A DNA stretch of 64,000 nt from Pseudomonas sp. MWU15-20650 (GCF_023242475.1 NZ_JALJFG010000034.1:1-64000), one strand, 5' to 3'; shown: positions 17,528 to 27,720, numbered from the stretch's first letter. Translations and numbers: made by a program. Notes: a model not told the origin generated them from the sequence alone.

Positions 17528-20008
17528 ATGCTGCGAAACCTCTCCTACAGCGCTTCAGGCCGGTTGCGTCTGCTCATCGGGGCCGCCCTGTGCAGCCAAT
17601 TGCTGGTCCCGGGCTTCGCGTTCGCCGACCCAGCCTACGACACCCTGATCATCCAGGCGCGCAACGGCAACTTCACACCCGCCCTGACGCAACTGCGCCA
17701 GCTCCCCGCTGAGCGCCAGACTCCGGGCCAGATCAGCGACCACCTGATCATTGCCGGCTGGGCCGGGCAGGACGCCGAAGTGCTGAAGGTTTACGAAGCA
17801 CAGGGCAAGAACCGCAACCTGACCACCCAGGCACTTGCCACGGTGGCGCGTACCTATCGCAATCACAAGCAGTGGCCGCAGGCCCTGGCGGTCTATCGCC
17901 AGGCGCTGGGGCGTGAACCGAATAATATCGACTTGCAATTGGGCCAGGCCCTGACCCAGGCAGACGGTGGCCAAGCGACGGAGGCGGTGCCACGCTTGCG
18001 CGCATTGGTGGCGGCGCAACCCAGTGACCCCAACCGCCGCATGGCCCTGGGTTATGCGTTGACCCGCGCGGGCTTGAACTACGACGCCCTGTTCGAGTTC
18101 GACCAGGCGTTTATTCGCGCCGGCGACAAACCCGAGGTGGTCCGCGAATACATCGTCGCCCTGCAAAAGGCCCGTTTGCCTGAACCAGCATTGCGCCTGT
18201 CTGCGCAGCATCCGGGTGTGCTGGATGCCGTCACCCAGCGCCGCCTGGAAGGTGACCTCGCCGCCGAGCGCGTGCGCATGGCCGAGTTCGCCACGCGCAC
18301 CGAGAAAGAACGCTATGTCATCGCCGACCGCGCCCTTAACGACTACGACACCTTGCTTGCTCGATGGGCGCCGGACCCCAGCGCCCACGACGACGTGGTG
18401 CGCTGGCGCATCGACCGCCTGGGTGCCCTCAAGGCGCGTGCGCGCACCGCTGAGGTGATCCGCGAGTACGAAATCCTTAAGGGTGAAGGCGTGCAATTGC
18501 CGACCTACGCCGTGCGTTGGGTGGCGGCCGCCTACCTCGACCAACGCCAGCCGGAGAAAGCCGAACCGTTATACCGCCAGGTGCTGGGCGCACCGGACGC
18601 CGACCCTGACGACCATGTTGAAGACAGCACCGCGTTGTTCTACGCCCTGCTGGAAAGCGACAAAGCCCTGGAGGCTCGTGAAGTCGCCAACCAACTGGCC
18701 AACACCCAGAACCCGCGCGTGGAACTGAAGGGGCTGCCGATCGGCAACCCCAATGACAGCTGGATGGACACACAACAGCTGTCCGCCCAGGCCGGCACCT
18801 ACGGTGGCGACCTGCCGGGCAGCGAAGTCGGGCTGGACGCGCTGGTCCAAAAGGCGCCGGGCAACGTTGGCCTGCGCCTGGCCCAGGCCGATATGTACCG
18901 CGCCCGTGACTGGCCGCGTCGCGCCGAAGGTTCTCTCAAGGAGGTCGAAACTCAGGTCCCGCGTGATATCGGCCTGGAAGTGTCCCAAGCCTACACCGCC
19001 ATGGACTTGCAGGAGTGGCGCCAAATGGACGCGCTCACCGATGACGTCCTCGCCCGCAACCCTGACAGCCGCCAGGTGCAGCGCCTCAGTCGTCTGCGTG
19101 ATGTGCATGACATGGCCGAACTGCGCGTCGAGGCCTACACCGGTAAAAGCTATGGCGGCGGCAATAATGGCGACGTCGGCGCGGTTGCCGGCAGTCGCGA
19201 TTGGGGTATTGAAAGTCGGATCTACACCCCGCCCATCGACGAAGACTGGCGGGTGTTCGCCGGCGCCGGGTATGCCACGGCCGACTTCGCCGAAGGCACC
19301 GGCCAGCATCGCTGGCAAGTGGTGGGCGTGGAGCGGCGTACCCGTGACATGACCCTGGAAGCCGAGGTGTCCAACCATTCCTATGGCTATGGCTCCAAAC
19401 AAGGCGCCAGCGTGTCGATTGCCCGCGACATCAATGACAACTGGCAATACGGCGGCAGCCTCGGCTACCTCCTGACTACCACGCCGCTGCGGGCGTTGAA
19501 TGCCGATGTGACGGCCAACGGCGGCAGTGGCTTTATCCGCTGGCGTGCGAATGAAAGCCGCGAGTGGAAACTTTCCCTGAGCCCATCCCACTTCAGCGAT
19601 GGCAACGACCGGCTCGAAGCCTTGCTCACGGGGCGCGAGGGCATCTACAGCTCGCCCCATGTGCAGGTGGACCTGGGCCTGGAAGTCGGCGCCAGCCGCA
19701 ACACCAAGGAAGACACGGTGTACTTCAACCCGAAATCGGATTTCAGCGTCTTGCCGACCGTCACGGTCAACCATGTGCTCTATCACCGCTACGAGACCCA
19801 GTGGAGTCAGCAGTTCCAAGTCGGTGCAGGTACCTACAGCCAGCGGGATTACTCCACCGGTGGCGTTGGCATGATCGGCTACGGCCAACGCATTCGTTGG
19901 AATGACGTGCTGGAAGCCGGCGCGAACCTGAGCTTGATCAGCCGACCTTATGACGGCAATCGCGAACGCGATCTGCGCCTGCTCGTCGACCTCACTTACC
20001 GTTTCTAG
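17528..20008 (+). CDS. pgaA: PgaA, poly-N-acetylglucosamine export porin
   Basis: An 826-residue outer-membrane protein. A signal peptide ends near FAFADPAYD. Residues 30-520 are TPR-like helical repeats exposed to the periplasm, and the last 280 residues form a beta-barrel ending in Phe (YRF). This is the PgaA layout: the TPR part binds the deacetylated polymer and the barrel exports it. The ATG at 17528 has AAGGA ten bases upstream. It is first of pgaABCD in the standard order. Confidence 0.92.
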   Translation: MLRNLSYSASGRLRLLIGAALCSQLLVPGFAFADPAYDTLIIQARNGNFTPALTQLRQLPAERQTPGQISDHLIIAGWAGQDAEVLKVYEAQGKNRNLTTQALATVARTYRNHKQWPQALAVYRQALGREPNNIDLQLGQALTQADGGQATEAVPRLRALVAAQPSDPNRRMALGYALTRAGLNYDALFEFDQAFIRAGDKPEVVREYIVALQKARLPEPALRLSAQHPGVLDAVTQRRLEGDLAAERVRMAEFATRTEKERYVIADRALNDYDTLLARWAPDPSAHDDVVRWRIDRLGALKARARTAEVIREYEILKGEGVQLPTYAVRWVAAAYLDQRQPEKAEPLYRQVLGAPDADPDDHVEDSTALFYALLESDKALEAREVANQLANTQNPRVELKGLPIGNPNDSWMDTQQLSAQAGTYGGDLPGSEVGLDALVQKAPGNVGLRLAQADMYRARDWPRRAEGSLKEVETQVPRDIGLEVSQAYTAMDLQEWRQMDALTDDVLARNPDSRQVQRLSRLRDVHDMAELRVEAYTGKSYGGGNNGDVGAVAGSRDWGIESRIYTPPIDEDWRVFAGAGYATADFAEGTGQHRWQVVGVERRTRDMTLEAEVSNHSYGYGSKQGASVSIARDINDNWQYGGSLGYLLTTTPLRALNADVTANGGSGFIRWRANESREWKLSLSPSHFSDGNDRLEALLTGREGIYSSPHVQVDLGLEVGASRNTKEDTVYFNPKSDFSVLPTVTVNHVLYHRYETQWSQQFQVGAGTYSQRDYSTGGVGMIGYGQRIRWNDVLEAGANLSLISRPYDGNRERDLRLLVDLTYRF

Positions 20009-20020
20009 AAGAGCCTGACC

Positions 20021-22018
20021 ATGACTGTTCTCAGCCGTTGCATGTTGCTCCTGGGGGCCGTGCTGGCCGCCGCCTGCTCCCAGCAGCCCGCGCCCTATAC
20101 CCCGCCCGCCGAACGGCCGATCGCGGCCAATGAAGCGCCGTGGCCGAAAAACCATTTCCTGGGCATTGCCTACCACGATGTTGAAGATCGCGACCCCGAC
20201 CAAGCGGTGGTAGCGGTGCGTACCGAGCGTTTGATCGAACAGCTGGCATGGCTGAGAGAGAACGGCTACCAAGCGGTCAGCGTCGACCAGATCCTGGCGG
20301 CACGCCGTGGCGGGCCGCCGTTGCCGCCCAAGGCCATCATGCTCAGCTTCGACGACGGCTATTCCAGCTTCTACACCCGCGTAATGCCGATTCTGCGCGC
20401 CTATCACTGGCCAGCCTTGCTGGCGCCAGTGGGCACCTGGATCGATACGCCGCTGAACCAACCGGTGGACTTCGCTGGCTCACCACGGCCGCGCGGCGAG
20501 TTCCTCACGTGGCAGCAGATTAAGGAAGTCTCCCAGTCCGGCCTGGTGGAAATTGCCGCGCATACGGACGCCAGTCACAAAGGGATTCTGGCCAACCCTC
20601 AGGGCAACCTGGAGCCGGCCGCCACGACCCGGCGTTTTGACCCGGCGACCAACCGCTATGAGAGCGAAGCGCAATTCCAGGCCCGTATGCGAGCTGACGT
20701 CAGCGCGATTTCCAACAAAATCCGCGCGGTCACCGGCAAGGCGCCACGGGTATGGGTGTGGCCTTATGGTGCGGCTGACGGTACTTCCCTGGCCGTCATC
20801 GGCGAGCACGGCTATGAGATGGCGCTGACCCTCGAGGACGGCCTCGACAACCTCGGCGACCTGATGAACAGCCCACGCTTCCTGGTCGCTTCCGACCCGG
20901 ACGGCGAGCATTTCGCCAACAGCATGGTCGCCGTGCAAGCCAAGGCACCGCTGCGCGTGCTGCATGTGGACCTGGACAATGTGTACGACCCGGACCCGGC
21001 CCAACAGGCTCGCAACCTCGACCAACTGGTTCAACGGGTGGTGGACATGGGCGCCGGCACTGTATTCCTGCAAGCCTTTGCCGACCCCAAGGGCGACGGC
21101 CTGGTGCGTTCGCTGTACTTCCCCAACCGCCACTTGCCCATGCGCGCCGACCTGTTCAACCGCGTCGCCTGGCAGTTGCATACTCGTGCTCACGCCAGCG
21201 TCTATGCCTGGATGCCGGTGTTGAGTTTTGCCCTCGACTCCAAGCTGCCGCGCGTGAAGCGGTGGGACCCGAAAACCGGAGCGATCAGCCTCGAACCCGG
21301 CCAGTACCAGCGCCTGTCTCCGTTTGATCCCAAGGTACGGCAGGTCATCGGTGAGATTTATGAGGACCTGGCGCGTGTAGGGCCAATCGACGGCATCCTT
21401 TACCACGATGATGCCGTGCTCAACGACTTCGAAGACGCCAGCCCCGTCGCACTCAAAGCCTACGCCGCCAACGGCCTGCCCGGCACCCTTGCGGCGCTGC
21501 GTGCCGACCCGCAAGTCATGCAACGCTGGACGCGTTTCAAGAGTCGTTACCTGATCGATTTCACCAACGAGTTGACCGCCAAGGTCCGTGCCCTGCGCGG
21601 CCCGCAGGTGCTGACCGCGCGTAATATCTTTGCCGAGCCGATGCTTAATCCGCAGAGCGAAACCTGGTTCGCGCAGAACCTTGATGACTTCCTCCAGACC
21701 TATGACTGGACAGCGCCGATGGCCATGCCGCTGATGGAAGGCGAGACGTTGAAGAACTCCAATGCCTGGCTGGAAAAGCTGGTGGCGACGGTCAAGGCTC
21801 GCCCTGGCGCACTTGAGCGAACGGTGTTCGAGCTGCAAGCCAAAGACTGGCGCACCTCGGCCGCGCCCGATATCAGCGGTGCGCAGATGGCCGAATGGAT
21901 GGGCGTGCTCAAACGCCAGGGGGTCAAGAGCTTTGGCTACTACCCGGATAACTTCCTGGAAAACTCGCCGGACCTGAAGACGGTTCGTCCGGCCCTGTCC
22001 AACCAATGGAACCCTTGA
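20021..22018 (+). CDS. pgaB: PgaB, PNAG N-deacetylase and hydrolase lipoprotein
   Basis: A 665-residue lipoprotein with a lipobox (LAAAC). The N-terminal half is a CE4 polysaccharide deacetylase, with the metal-binding SFDDGY motif near residue 110 and a second motif with HTDASH. The C-terminal half (from about residue 305, LRVLHVDLDNVYD) is the GH153-type glycan-binding domain, with YHDDAVLNDFED as the acidic cleft. It partly deacetylates poly-beta-1,6-GlcNAc for export by PgaA. Confidence 0.93.
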   Translation: MTVLSRCMLLLGAVLAAACSQQPAPYTPPAERPIAANEAPWPKNHFLGIAYHDVEDRDPDQAVVAVRTERLIEQLAWLRENGYQAVSVDQILAARRGGPPLPPKAIMLSFDDGYSSFYTRVMPILRAYHWPALLAPVGTWIDTPLNQPVDFAGSPRPRGEFLTWQQIKEVSQSGLVEIAAHTDASHKGILANPQGNLEPAATTRRFDPATNRYESEAQFQARMRADVSAISNKIRAVTGKAPRVWVWPYGAADGTSLAVIGEHGYEMALTLEDGLDNLGDLMNSPRFLVASDPDGEHFANSMVAVQAKAPLRVLHVDLDNVYDPDPAQQARNLDQLVQRVVDMGAGTVFLQAFADPKGDGLVRSLYFPNRHLPMRADLFNRVAWQLHTRAHASVYAWMPVLSFALDSKLPRVKRWDPKTGAISLEPGQYQRLSPFDPKVRQVIGEIYEDLARVGPIDGILYHDDAVLNDFEDASPVALKAYAANGLPGTLAALRADPQVMQRWTRFKSRYLIDFTNELTAKVRALRGPQVLTARNIFAEPMLNPQSETWFAQNLDDFLQTYDWTAPMAMPLMEGETLKNSNAWLEKLVATVKARPGALERTVFELQAKDWRTSAAPDISGAQMAEWMGVLKRQGVKSFGYYPDNFLENSPDLKTVRPALSNQWNP

Positions 22019-22020
22019 CC

Positions 22021-23361
22021 ATGTTTGACAGAATCCTGGCGATATTCGTGTTGGCGCTGGTATTGGGCGTGCCCCTGGGCCTGATCTTCCTGGTCACCGG
22101 GCAGTTCCTGATGGACTTCGTGTTCTTCTACCCGCTGTTCATGTCGGCCCTGTGGATTGCCGGCGGTTTGTATTTCTGGCTGCACTGGGAGCGCCACTGG
22201 CCCTGGGAAGAAGACACGCCCGCGCCGACCCTGGCGGGTAATCCGCTGATCTCGATCATCATCCCCTGCTACAACGAGGGCGATAACGCCGCCGACACCA
22301 TTCACGCGGCATTGGGCCAGTTGTACTCCAACATCGAAGTGATCGCCGTCAACGACGGCTCCAGCGACAACACCGCCGCCGTGCTCGATGCGCTGGCGTT
22401 GGAACATCCACGCCTGCGCGTGCTGCACCTGGCCCAGAACCAAGGCAAGGCAGTGGCCCTGCGCATGGGCGCCGTGGCCGCCCGCAGTGAATACCTGGTG
22501 TGTATCGACGGTGATGCCCTGCTCGACAAAAACGCGGCGGCCTACATGGTTGCGCCGATGCTCGAAAACCCGCGCCTGGGGGCCGTGACCGGCAACCCAC
22601 GCATCCGCACCCGCTCGACCCTGATCGGCCGGGTACAGGTGGGCGAATTTTCTTCGATCATCGGCTTGATCAAGCGCACGCAACGGGTGTTCGGTCGGAT
22701 CTTCACGGTCTCGGGTGTGGTGGTAGCGTTCCGTAAGAAGGCGCTGGACCGCATTGACTACTGGAGCACCGACATGATCACCGAGGACATCGATGTCAGT
22801 TGGAAGCTGCAGCTCGACCACTGGGCCATTTTCTACGAGCCTCGCGCGCTCTGCTGGATCCTCATGCCCGAGACTGTCGGTGGCCTGTGGAAACAACGGC
22901 TGCGCTGGGCCCAGGGCGGCGCCGAAGTGCTGTTCAAAAACATCCGTGGCATCTGGCAATGGCGCCATCGCTACCTCTGGCCGCTGCTGTTCGAATATTG
23001 CCTGTCCACCGGTTGGGCCTTCACCTTCCTGCTCTCGGTGATCTTCTGGGGCGTGGGTAAATTCGTGGTGCTACCCGACGCGATCGCCGTGCACTCCCTG
23101 GTGCCACCGGCGTTTACCGGTCTGGTGCTGGCGATGGTGTGCCTGATGCAGTTCGCAGTGAGCATCCTGATCGACCGGCGCTACGAAAAAGACCTGTGGA
23201 AAACCCTGTTCTGGACCGTGTGGTACCCGATGGTGTTCTGGCTGGTCAGCTTGCTCACCACGCTCGTCAGCTTTCCTAAAGTGCTGTTCAACCAGCACCA
23301 GAAGCGCGCACGCTGGGTCAGCCCGGATCGCGGTATCAAACCAAGCGAAGAGGAGGCGTGA
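22021..23361 (+). CDS. pgaC: PgaC, poly-beta-1,6-GlcNAc synthase
   Basis: A 446-residue GT2 processive glycosyltransferase. Two N-terminal helices, a cytosolic catalytic domain and three C-terminal helices are visible. Catalytic motifs are NDGSSDNT, the DGD metal site, TEDIDVSW and the QRLRWAQGG (QxxRW) product-binding motif. It polymerises UDP-GlcNAc at the inner membrane with PgaD. ATG 22021 is preferred over an in-frame ATG at 22006 that overlaps pgaB. Confidence 0.94.
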   Translation: MFDRILAIFVLALVLGVPLGLIFLVTGQFLMDFVFFYPLFMSALWIAGGLYFWLHWERHWPWEEDTPAPTLAGNPLISIIIPCYNEGDNAADTIHAALGQLYSNIEVIAVNDGSSDNTAAVLDALALEHPRLRVLHLAQNQGKAVALRMGAVAARSEYLVCIDGDALLDKNAAAYMVAPMLENPRLGAVTGNPRIRTRSTLIGRVQVGEFSSIIGLIKRTQRVFGRIFTVSGVVVAFRKKALDRIDYWSTDMITEDIDVSWKLQLDHWAIFYEPRALCWILMPETVGGLWKQRLRWAQGGAEVLFKNIRGIWQWRHRYLWPLLFEYCLSTGWAFTFLLSVIFWGVGKFVVLPDAIAVHSLVPPAFTGLVLAMVCLMQFAVSILIDRRYEKDLWKTLFWTVWYPMVFWLVSLLTTLVSFPKVLFNQHQKRARWVSPDRGIKPSEEEA

Positions 23362-23363
23362 TC

Positions 23364-23846
23364 ATGAAACTGGTCAGAACCCGCCAAAACACAGTGATGT
23401 GGATCATCGATGTGCTGCTGACCCTGCTGGCCTGGGGTGGGCTGATTTGGCTGCTGGTCCGTGGGATTAGCGCAATGCTTGAAACCCACGGGGGCCCACG
23501 CATTGAGGCGCCGATTTTCGCGGCGCTCAACACCTTGCAAATCTACCTGTGGATCGCCTTGTTCAACGCGGTGATCCTGATCAGCTGGGCGCGCTACCAG
23601 CAGCGCCGAGGCCGCAAGTTCGCCCAACGCCGCGCCGAGGCCAATGCGCTCAGCGATAAGCACCTGAGTGAAAGCTTCAACTTGGGCAAGGGCCACCTGG
23701 AGCAGTTTCGCAAGCCCGGTGTGCTGGTGATCCACAACGACGAGGAAGGCGGTGTGGAGGAAGTGAAGGCCCACGTGTCCCGAGACGTGGAACGCCCGCC
23801 GCTGACACTGGTGCCCGGCCCGCCAAAAGACAAAGACGCCGGCTGA
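23364..23846 (+). CDS. pgaD: PgaD, PNAG synthase accessory subunit
   Basis: A 160-residue inner-membrane protein with two helices (about residues 14-40 and 60-85) and a charged cytosolic tail. In E. coli PgaD binds c-di-GMP with PgaC and activates synthesis. A strong GAGGAGG ribosome site lies inside the end of pgaC and fixes the start at 23364. The window also encodes a diguanylate cyclase and a GGDEF-EAL protein that could feed this control, but any link is speculative. Confidence 0.88.
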   Translation: MKLVRTRQNTVMWIIDVLLTLLAWGGLIWLLVRGISAMLETHGGPRIEAPIFAALNTLQIYLWIALFNAVILISWARYQQRRGRKFAQRRAEANALSDKHLSESFNLGKGHLEQFRKPGVLVIHNDEEGGVEEVKAHVSRDVERPPLTLVPGPPKDKDAG

Positions 23847-23861
23847 AACTGCCCACCCTGT

Positions 23862-23887
23862 GATCGTTCCCACGTCTGGGAACGATC
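23862..23887. terminator. Perfect inverted repeat after pgaD
   Basis: GATCGTTCCCA and TGGGAACGATC form an 11-bp perfect stem around CGTC, 16 bases after the pgaD stop. It probably ends the pga transcript. The same motif is common as an interspersed repeat in Pseudomonas, so it may also be a mobile palindrome. Confidence 0.6.
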
Positions 23888-23941
23888 CCGAGAGAAACCG
23901 TCCGCGCACACATCGGGCGGTGAAGGCCGCCCGGCTTTTAC

Positions 23942-24118
23942 TCAGGTTGGCTCGGCATTCAGCCGACGGCTGACGACATCCAGCAAATCACACCCATCGC
24001 GCAGCGGAATGGCCAGTAAATGGGCGAAGTCTGACAGCACCACGGCATCGCTGCCGAGTTGTTCCCGGAAGGCTAGGTTTTCCAACCATGAGTGACGGCC
24101 CGACTTAAAGCCCCCCAC
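23942..24118 (-). pseudogene. Possible gene fragment of about 58 codons
   Basis: Reading the minus strand from a GTG at 24118 gives an open, protein-like frame rich in charged and hydrophobic residues (GRHSWLENLAFREQLGSDAV, then LSDFAHLLAIPLRDGCDLLD), ending in TGA at 23942-23944. The frame is open upstream to a stop at 24137-24139. There is no ribosome site or ATG. It looks like the surviving C-terminus of a lost gene. I do not recognise the family. The rest of 23847-24266 holds only the palindrome at 23862. Confidence 0.35.
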
Positions 24119-24266
24119 CCAAAACCGCGCAAGGCATCAGAATAATGGCCTAGTGCCTCATGTCTTGCCATCCCTTGCCGACACACTGGCGATGACTAAG
24201 CGCATCAACGGACACGTGCCAGTAATCGCTGTCACCTCTCATCCCCGCAAACACTCAAGGACTGAT

Positions 24267-24959
24267 GTGAAAAACCTCCTCTTCATCCTCCTCAGCACCC
24301 TCATCCTCGGTGGCTGTGTCAGCCACCCTTTGACTCCCGAAAACCGCGCGCAGATCAAGACCGTGAAGGTACTGCCCGTGAAGTGGGAAAAGAACATGGT
24401 GTACTTCGGCCGTGAGCAAGCCTGGGGTGCCGCCCTGGGGGCCGGGCTGGGCGCGGGCGCCGGCATGGCCACGGGCGCTTCCAAGGTGGGCACGGCGGCG
24501 TTGTCCGGCGCGGGTTTTGCGGCGGGCATGAAGGCCGGTCAGTTGGCTGAGATGCCGACACCGGTGGCGATCCTGACACTGATCGAAGAAGAAAAAATCG
24601 ATGTGGGCGTGTTGCTCAAGCAAGGCTTTATCGACGCCTTGGGCAAGACCTCAACCCTCAAAGTGGTGGGTGACGATGAGCCCGCCGATGCGCAAATCCA
24701 GCTGACCGTGGCCGAGTGGGGCTTCCGCCTGACCCAAGGCTTCAGCAGCGTGGTGTACCCCACGCTCAACGTCGTGGCGCAGATGAACCGTGGCGATGAA
24801 ATGCTCTGGCGCACCAGTGAGGCGATCACACCGTTCAATGGCCAGAACGTCTACGGCTATACCCCGCTGACCTACCGCACCGACCCGCAGGCTCTGCGGC
24901 GGGCCTTGACCGGCATCACCCGGATCTCGGGCGAATACCTGGTCAAAGAGCTCAAATAG
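24267..24959 (+). CDS. Glycine-zipper lipoprotein of unknown function
   Basis: A 230-residue lipoprotein if started at GTG 24267, which has AAGG upstream and gives a clean signal peptide with lipobox LGGC (Cys17). Residues 55-90 form a glycine-zipper segment (AWGAALGAGLGAGAGMATGA), which may insert in or span a membrane. The rest is a mixed domain. A longer frame reaches 24153 but would bury the signal. It lies 71 bases before the autotransporter gene and may be co-transcribed. Confidence 0.72.
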   Translation: MKNLLFILLSTLILGGCVSHPLTPENRAQIKTVKVLPVKWEKNMVYFGREQAWGAALGAGLGAGAGMATGASKVGTAALSGAGFAAGMKAGQLAEMPTPVAILTLIEEEKIDVGVLLKQGFIDALGKTSTLKVVGDDEPADAQIQLTVAEWGFRLTQGFSSVVYPTLNVVAQMNRGDEMLWRTSEAITPFNGQNVYGYTPLTYRTDPQALRRALTGITRISGEYLVKELK

Positions 24960-25030
24960 TTTTCGGCAGTTCGAAACACCCACGCCGTCCAGGTATCGGG
25001 CGGTGATTCAAGTTGTTCCTGGAGTTGGAA

Positions 25031-27595
25031 ATGAAACGCAAGGAAATACGTAAAACCCTGTTGGCCGTGATGGTCAGCGCGGTGGCAACGCAAGTGCATG
25101 CAGTGGAAACGGATATCACCACCGGCCAGCACGTCTGGACCGGCGAAAACCTCAGCCAGTCGCTGACCCTGGTAGGCAACCGAGTGGTGGCGTTGACGCA
25201 ACCCTTTGCCTACGGCGCCAATTTTGCCGACACGAACATTCAGGGCACGCTGACCAACCGTGCGGATATCACGGTGTCCGGCAACACCAGCGCTGCGGGT
25301 GCGTTCGCAGTGGATGGCGTGTTCAGTGGGCTCGTATTGCCGGTCGGTGGCACCCTCACCGGAGACATCATCCAGGCCGGTACGCTGACGCTCAAGGGCG
25401 TGCGCGACGGCGAAGGTTTTGAAGTCGGCGCGACCCAGGTCGGTGGCAGCATCATCAACTCGGGCACGATCATCGTTGACACCTCCAGCCAGCAATATGG
25501 CGGTGGTGAGGGTATCTACCTCAACGGCACGCGCGTTGAAGGCGACGTGTCGAACACCGGCCTGGTGGATATAACCGGTAATGAAAGCACCGGCCTGGTC
25601 ATCGACCATCACAACAACCTGGTGGTGAAAATCGGCGGCAAGCTGCTCAACTCCGGGACCATTCGGGTGACCGGCGAAGACAGCACGGGCCTGGACATCG
25701 AAGCGCCGACCAGCGACCTGAAGATTGAAAACAGTGGGCTGATTTCTGCCAATGGCGCTCAGAGCAAAGCGGTACAGGTGTACGAAGGCAGCATTGATTA
25801 CCTGCTGAACACCGGCACCCTCCAAGCCACTGGCGCCGACGCCACCGCGGTGAGCCTGCGCGGTGCGAACTTCACCACCACCCTGGCGTCCGGTGCACGT
25901 GGGCTGATCAACCGGGGCGTGATCAGCGCCGACGGTACGGCCATTCGGGTGACGCCTGAAGAACAACTCACGGCGTTTGAAATCAACCAACAGGCCGGGG
26001 AAATTCGCAGCAAGGCCGGTACCGCCATCGACGGTGCGAACCTCGCCACCTTGAACTGGACCGGCGGCAAAATCGTCGGCGACCTGCTCAACCTCAGCGC
26101 GGTCAACGTCAGCGGCCAGGCCGACTTCACCGGCCAGCGCATCATCGCGCCGGTGTCGATCAACGCGGGTTCGCTGAACCTCTCTGCACCCGGCACCCTG
26201 ATGACCGGTGACCTCAACGTGGCCAGCGGCGCCGGTATCGATATGCACCTGGCCGACAGCGTGGTGCCGACTACGCCGTACCTCACGGTCAACGGCGTTG
26301 CTCGTTTTGCCCAGGCGTCGAAGCTCACCGTCAGCGCCAACCCTGGCGACTTCGCCAGCCCGCAAGCCGGCACGCAGTACACCTTGCTGCAAGCCAGCAG
26401 TGTGCAGAACAACGGCCTGGCGGTGAGCAGTGCGTCGTCGCTGTTGAATGTGCTCAGTGCTTCGGTCGATGCGCAAACGGTCAAAGCCGTGGTTGCGGTC
26501 AAAAGCAACCAGCAGGTGCAACAGGAGCTCGCAGGCGTGGGCGCCGGTGCGTCGTCGGCCACGGCGGTCAACGCCTTGAAGAATGACGTGCTTGGCCAAC
26601 TCAACCAGAACGATCCGGTGTTCAAGGCCCTGGCCAACGCCGGCACCACGCAACAGCTGGCGACGATTGCCGACCAGCTCAAGCCCGACGTCAACCGCGG
26701 CGCGCTGGACGTGGCGTTGGCCGGGCAAAGCGTGGTCAACGGTGCGATCTTCAACCGCCTCACCGACCAGCGCGACAGCCGTCAAACCGGTGGCGTGTGG
26801 GTGCAGGGCTTGAGCAGCAACATGGACCAGGACGGTCGTGGCGGCCGCAACGGCTACTCGGCCAACAGCAGCGGCATGGCCGTGGGCGTGGACGGTCGCG
26901 TGAACGACACCACCACCCTGGGCGTGGCCTACAGCTACCTCAATTCCAACCTCCATTCCGACCTCGGCAACAAGACCGATGTGCAAGGCCACGCGCTGTC
27001 GCTGTACGGCAACTGGGCGCTGCAAAACGGGTTTGTCGATGGCAGCCTCAGCTACGGTCATAACGACAACGACAGCCAGCGTCACATCGCCGGCACCACG
27101 GCCAAGGGCAGTTTCGACAGCAACGTGCTGTCGGCCAGCGTGATCGGTGGCTACCGCTTCAAGCCGTCCCAGGCGGTGGTGATCGAGCCGCGCGTGGCCG
27201 CACGTTATTCCAACGTGCGCATGGATGGTTTCCACGAAAAAGGCTCTTCGGCCGCCCTGAGTACTGCGTCGCAGCGTTATGAAGTGGGCGAGTTGGGTGC
27301 GGGCGTGCGTTTGGCCGGCAACCTGCCGATGGGCGTCGGTAGCGTGCAACCGGAAGCCACCCTGATGGCCTATCACGACCTGATGGGGGATCGTGTGGCG
27401 CAAACCTCCAGCTTCGTGGCCGGTGGATCGACGTTTACCGTCACCGGTGCATCGGTGGCGCGTGACAGTTACGAAGCCAGTGTGGGCCTGAACTACCAAG
27501 TGTCTGACTTCACCCTCGGCGCCAGCTATACGCGCCAGGCGCGCAGTGGGTTTGATGCTGACGGGGTAATGCTCAAGGCTCGTTACGCGTTTTAA
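25031..27595 (+). CDS. Autotransporter with beta-helix passenger
   Basis: An 854-residue type Va secreted protein. The signal peptide ends near ATQVHA. Residues 30-500 form a passenger of short beta-helix repeats with recurring NSGTI/NTGLV phrases. The last 270 residues are the autotransporter beta-barrel, beginning near QTGGVWVQGLSS and ending in Phe (YAF). No protease or lipase triad is visible, so an adhesin-like surface role is more likely. The start at 25031 is set by GGAG upstream. Confidence 0.88.
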   Translation: MKRKEIRKTLLAVMVSAVATQVHAVETDITTGQHVWTGENLSQSLTLVGNRVVALTQPFAYGANFADTNIQGTLTNRADITVSGNTSAAGAFAVDGVFSGLVLPVGGTLTGDIIQAGTLTLKGVRDGEGFEVGATQVGGSIINSGTIIVDTSSQQYGGGEGIYLNGTRVEGDVSNTGLVDITGNESTGLVIDHHNNLVVKIGGKLLNSGTIRVTGEDSTGLDIEAPTSDLKIENSGLISANGAQSKAVQVYEGSIDYLLNTGTLQATGADATAVSLRGANFTTTLASGARGLINRGVISADGTAIRVTPEEQLTAFEINQQAGEIRSKAGTAIDGANLATLNWTGGKIVGDLLNLSAVNVSGQADFTGQRIIAPVSINAGSLNLSAPGTLMTGDLNVASGAGIDMHLADSVVPTTPYLTVNGVARFAQASKLTVSANPGDFASPQAGTQYTLLQASSVQNNGLAVSSASSLLNVLSASVDAQTVKAVVAVKSNQQVQQELAGVGAGASSATAVNALKNDVLGQLNQNDPVFKALANAGTTQQLATIADQLKPDVNRGALDVALAGQSVVNGAIFNRLTDQRDSRQTGGVWVQGLSSNMDQDGRGGRNGYSANSSGMAVGVDGRVNDTTTLGVAYSYLNSNLHSDLGNKTDVQGHALSLYGNWALQNGFVDGSLSYGHNDNDSQRHIAGTTAKGSFDSNVLSASVIGGYRFKPSQAVVIEPRVAARYSNVRMDGFHEKGSSAALSTASQRYEVGELGAGVRLAGNLPMGVGSVQPEATLMAYHDLMGDRVAQTSSFVAGGSTFTVTGASVARDSYEASVGLNYQVSDFTLGASYTRQARSGFDADGVMLKARYAF

Positions 27596-27599
27596 GCCA

Positions 27600-27662
27600 G
27601 GCACGTGCCTAATGCCAGCGCTCCGCTTAACGGGCTGGCATTTGGCAGCGTGCCGGCTTTTT
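27600..27662. terminator. Terminator between the convergent autotransporter and protease genes
   Basis: Nested stems GGCACG/CGTGCC (27600-27605 and 27649-27654) and AATGCCAGC/GCTGGCATT (27611-27619 and 27634-27642) are followed by GGCTTTTTA. It should stop transcription from the autotransporter gene. Confidence 0.75.
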
Positions 27663-27720
27663 ACACGAGGTCAGGCGCTGCTCTAACCCTTGGTGTTGAA
27701 GCAGCGTGTTTATCGGCGGG

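Noticed and set aside
18569..20461. A 630-codon minus-strand frame
   Set aside because: Antisense shadow of pgaA and the start of pgaB.
24872..27604. A 910-codon open frame on the minus strand
   Set aside because: It is the antisense shadow of the autotransporter gene. Its product is rich in His, Arg, Gln and Val without domain structure, as usual for antisense frames in GC-rich DNA.
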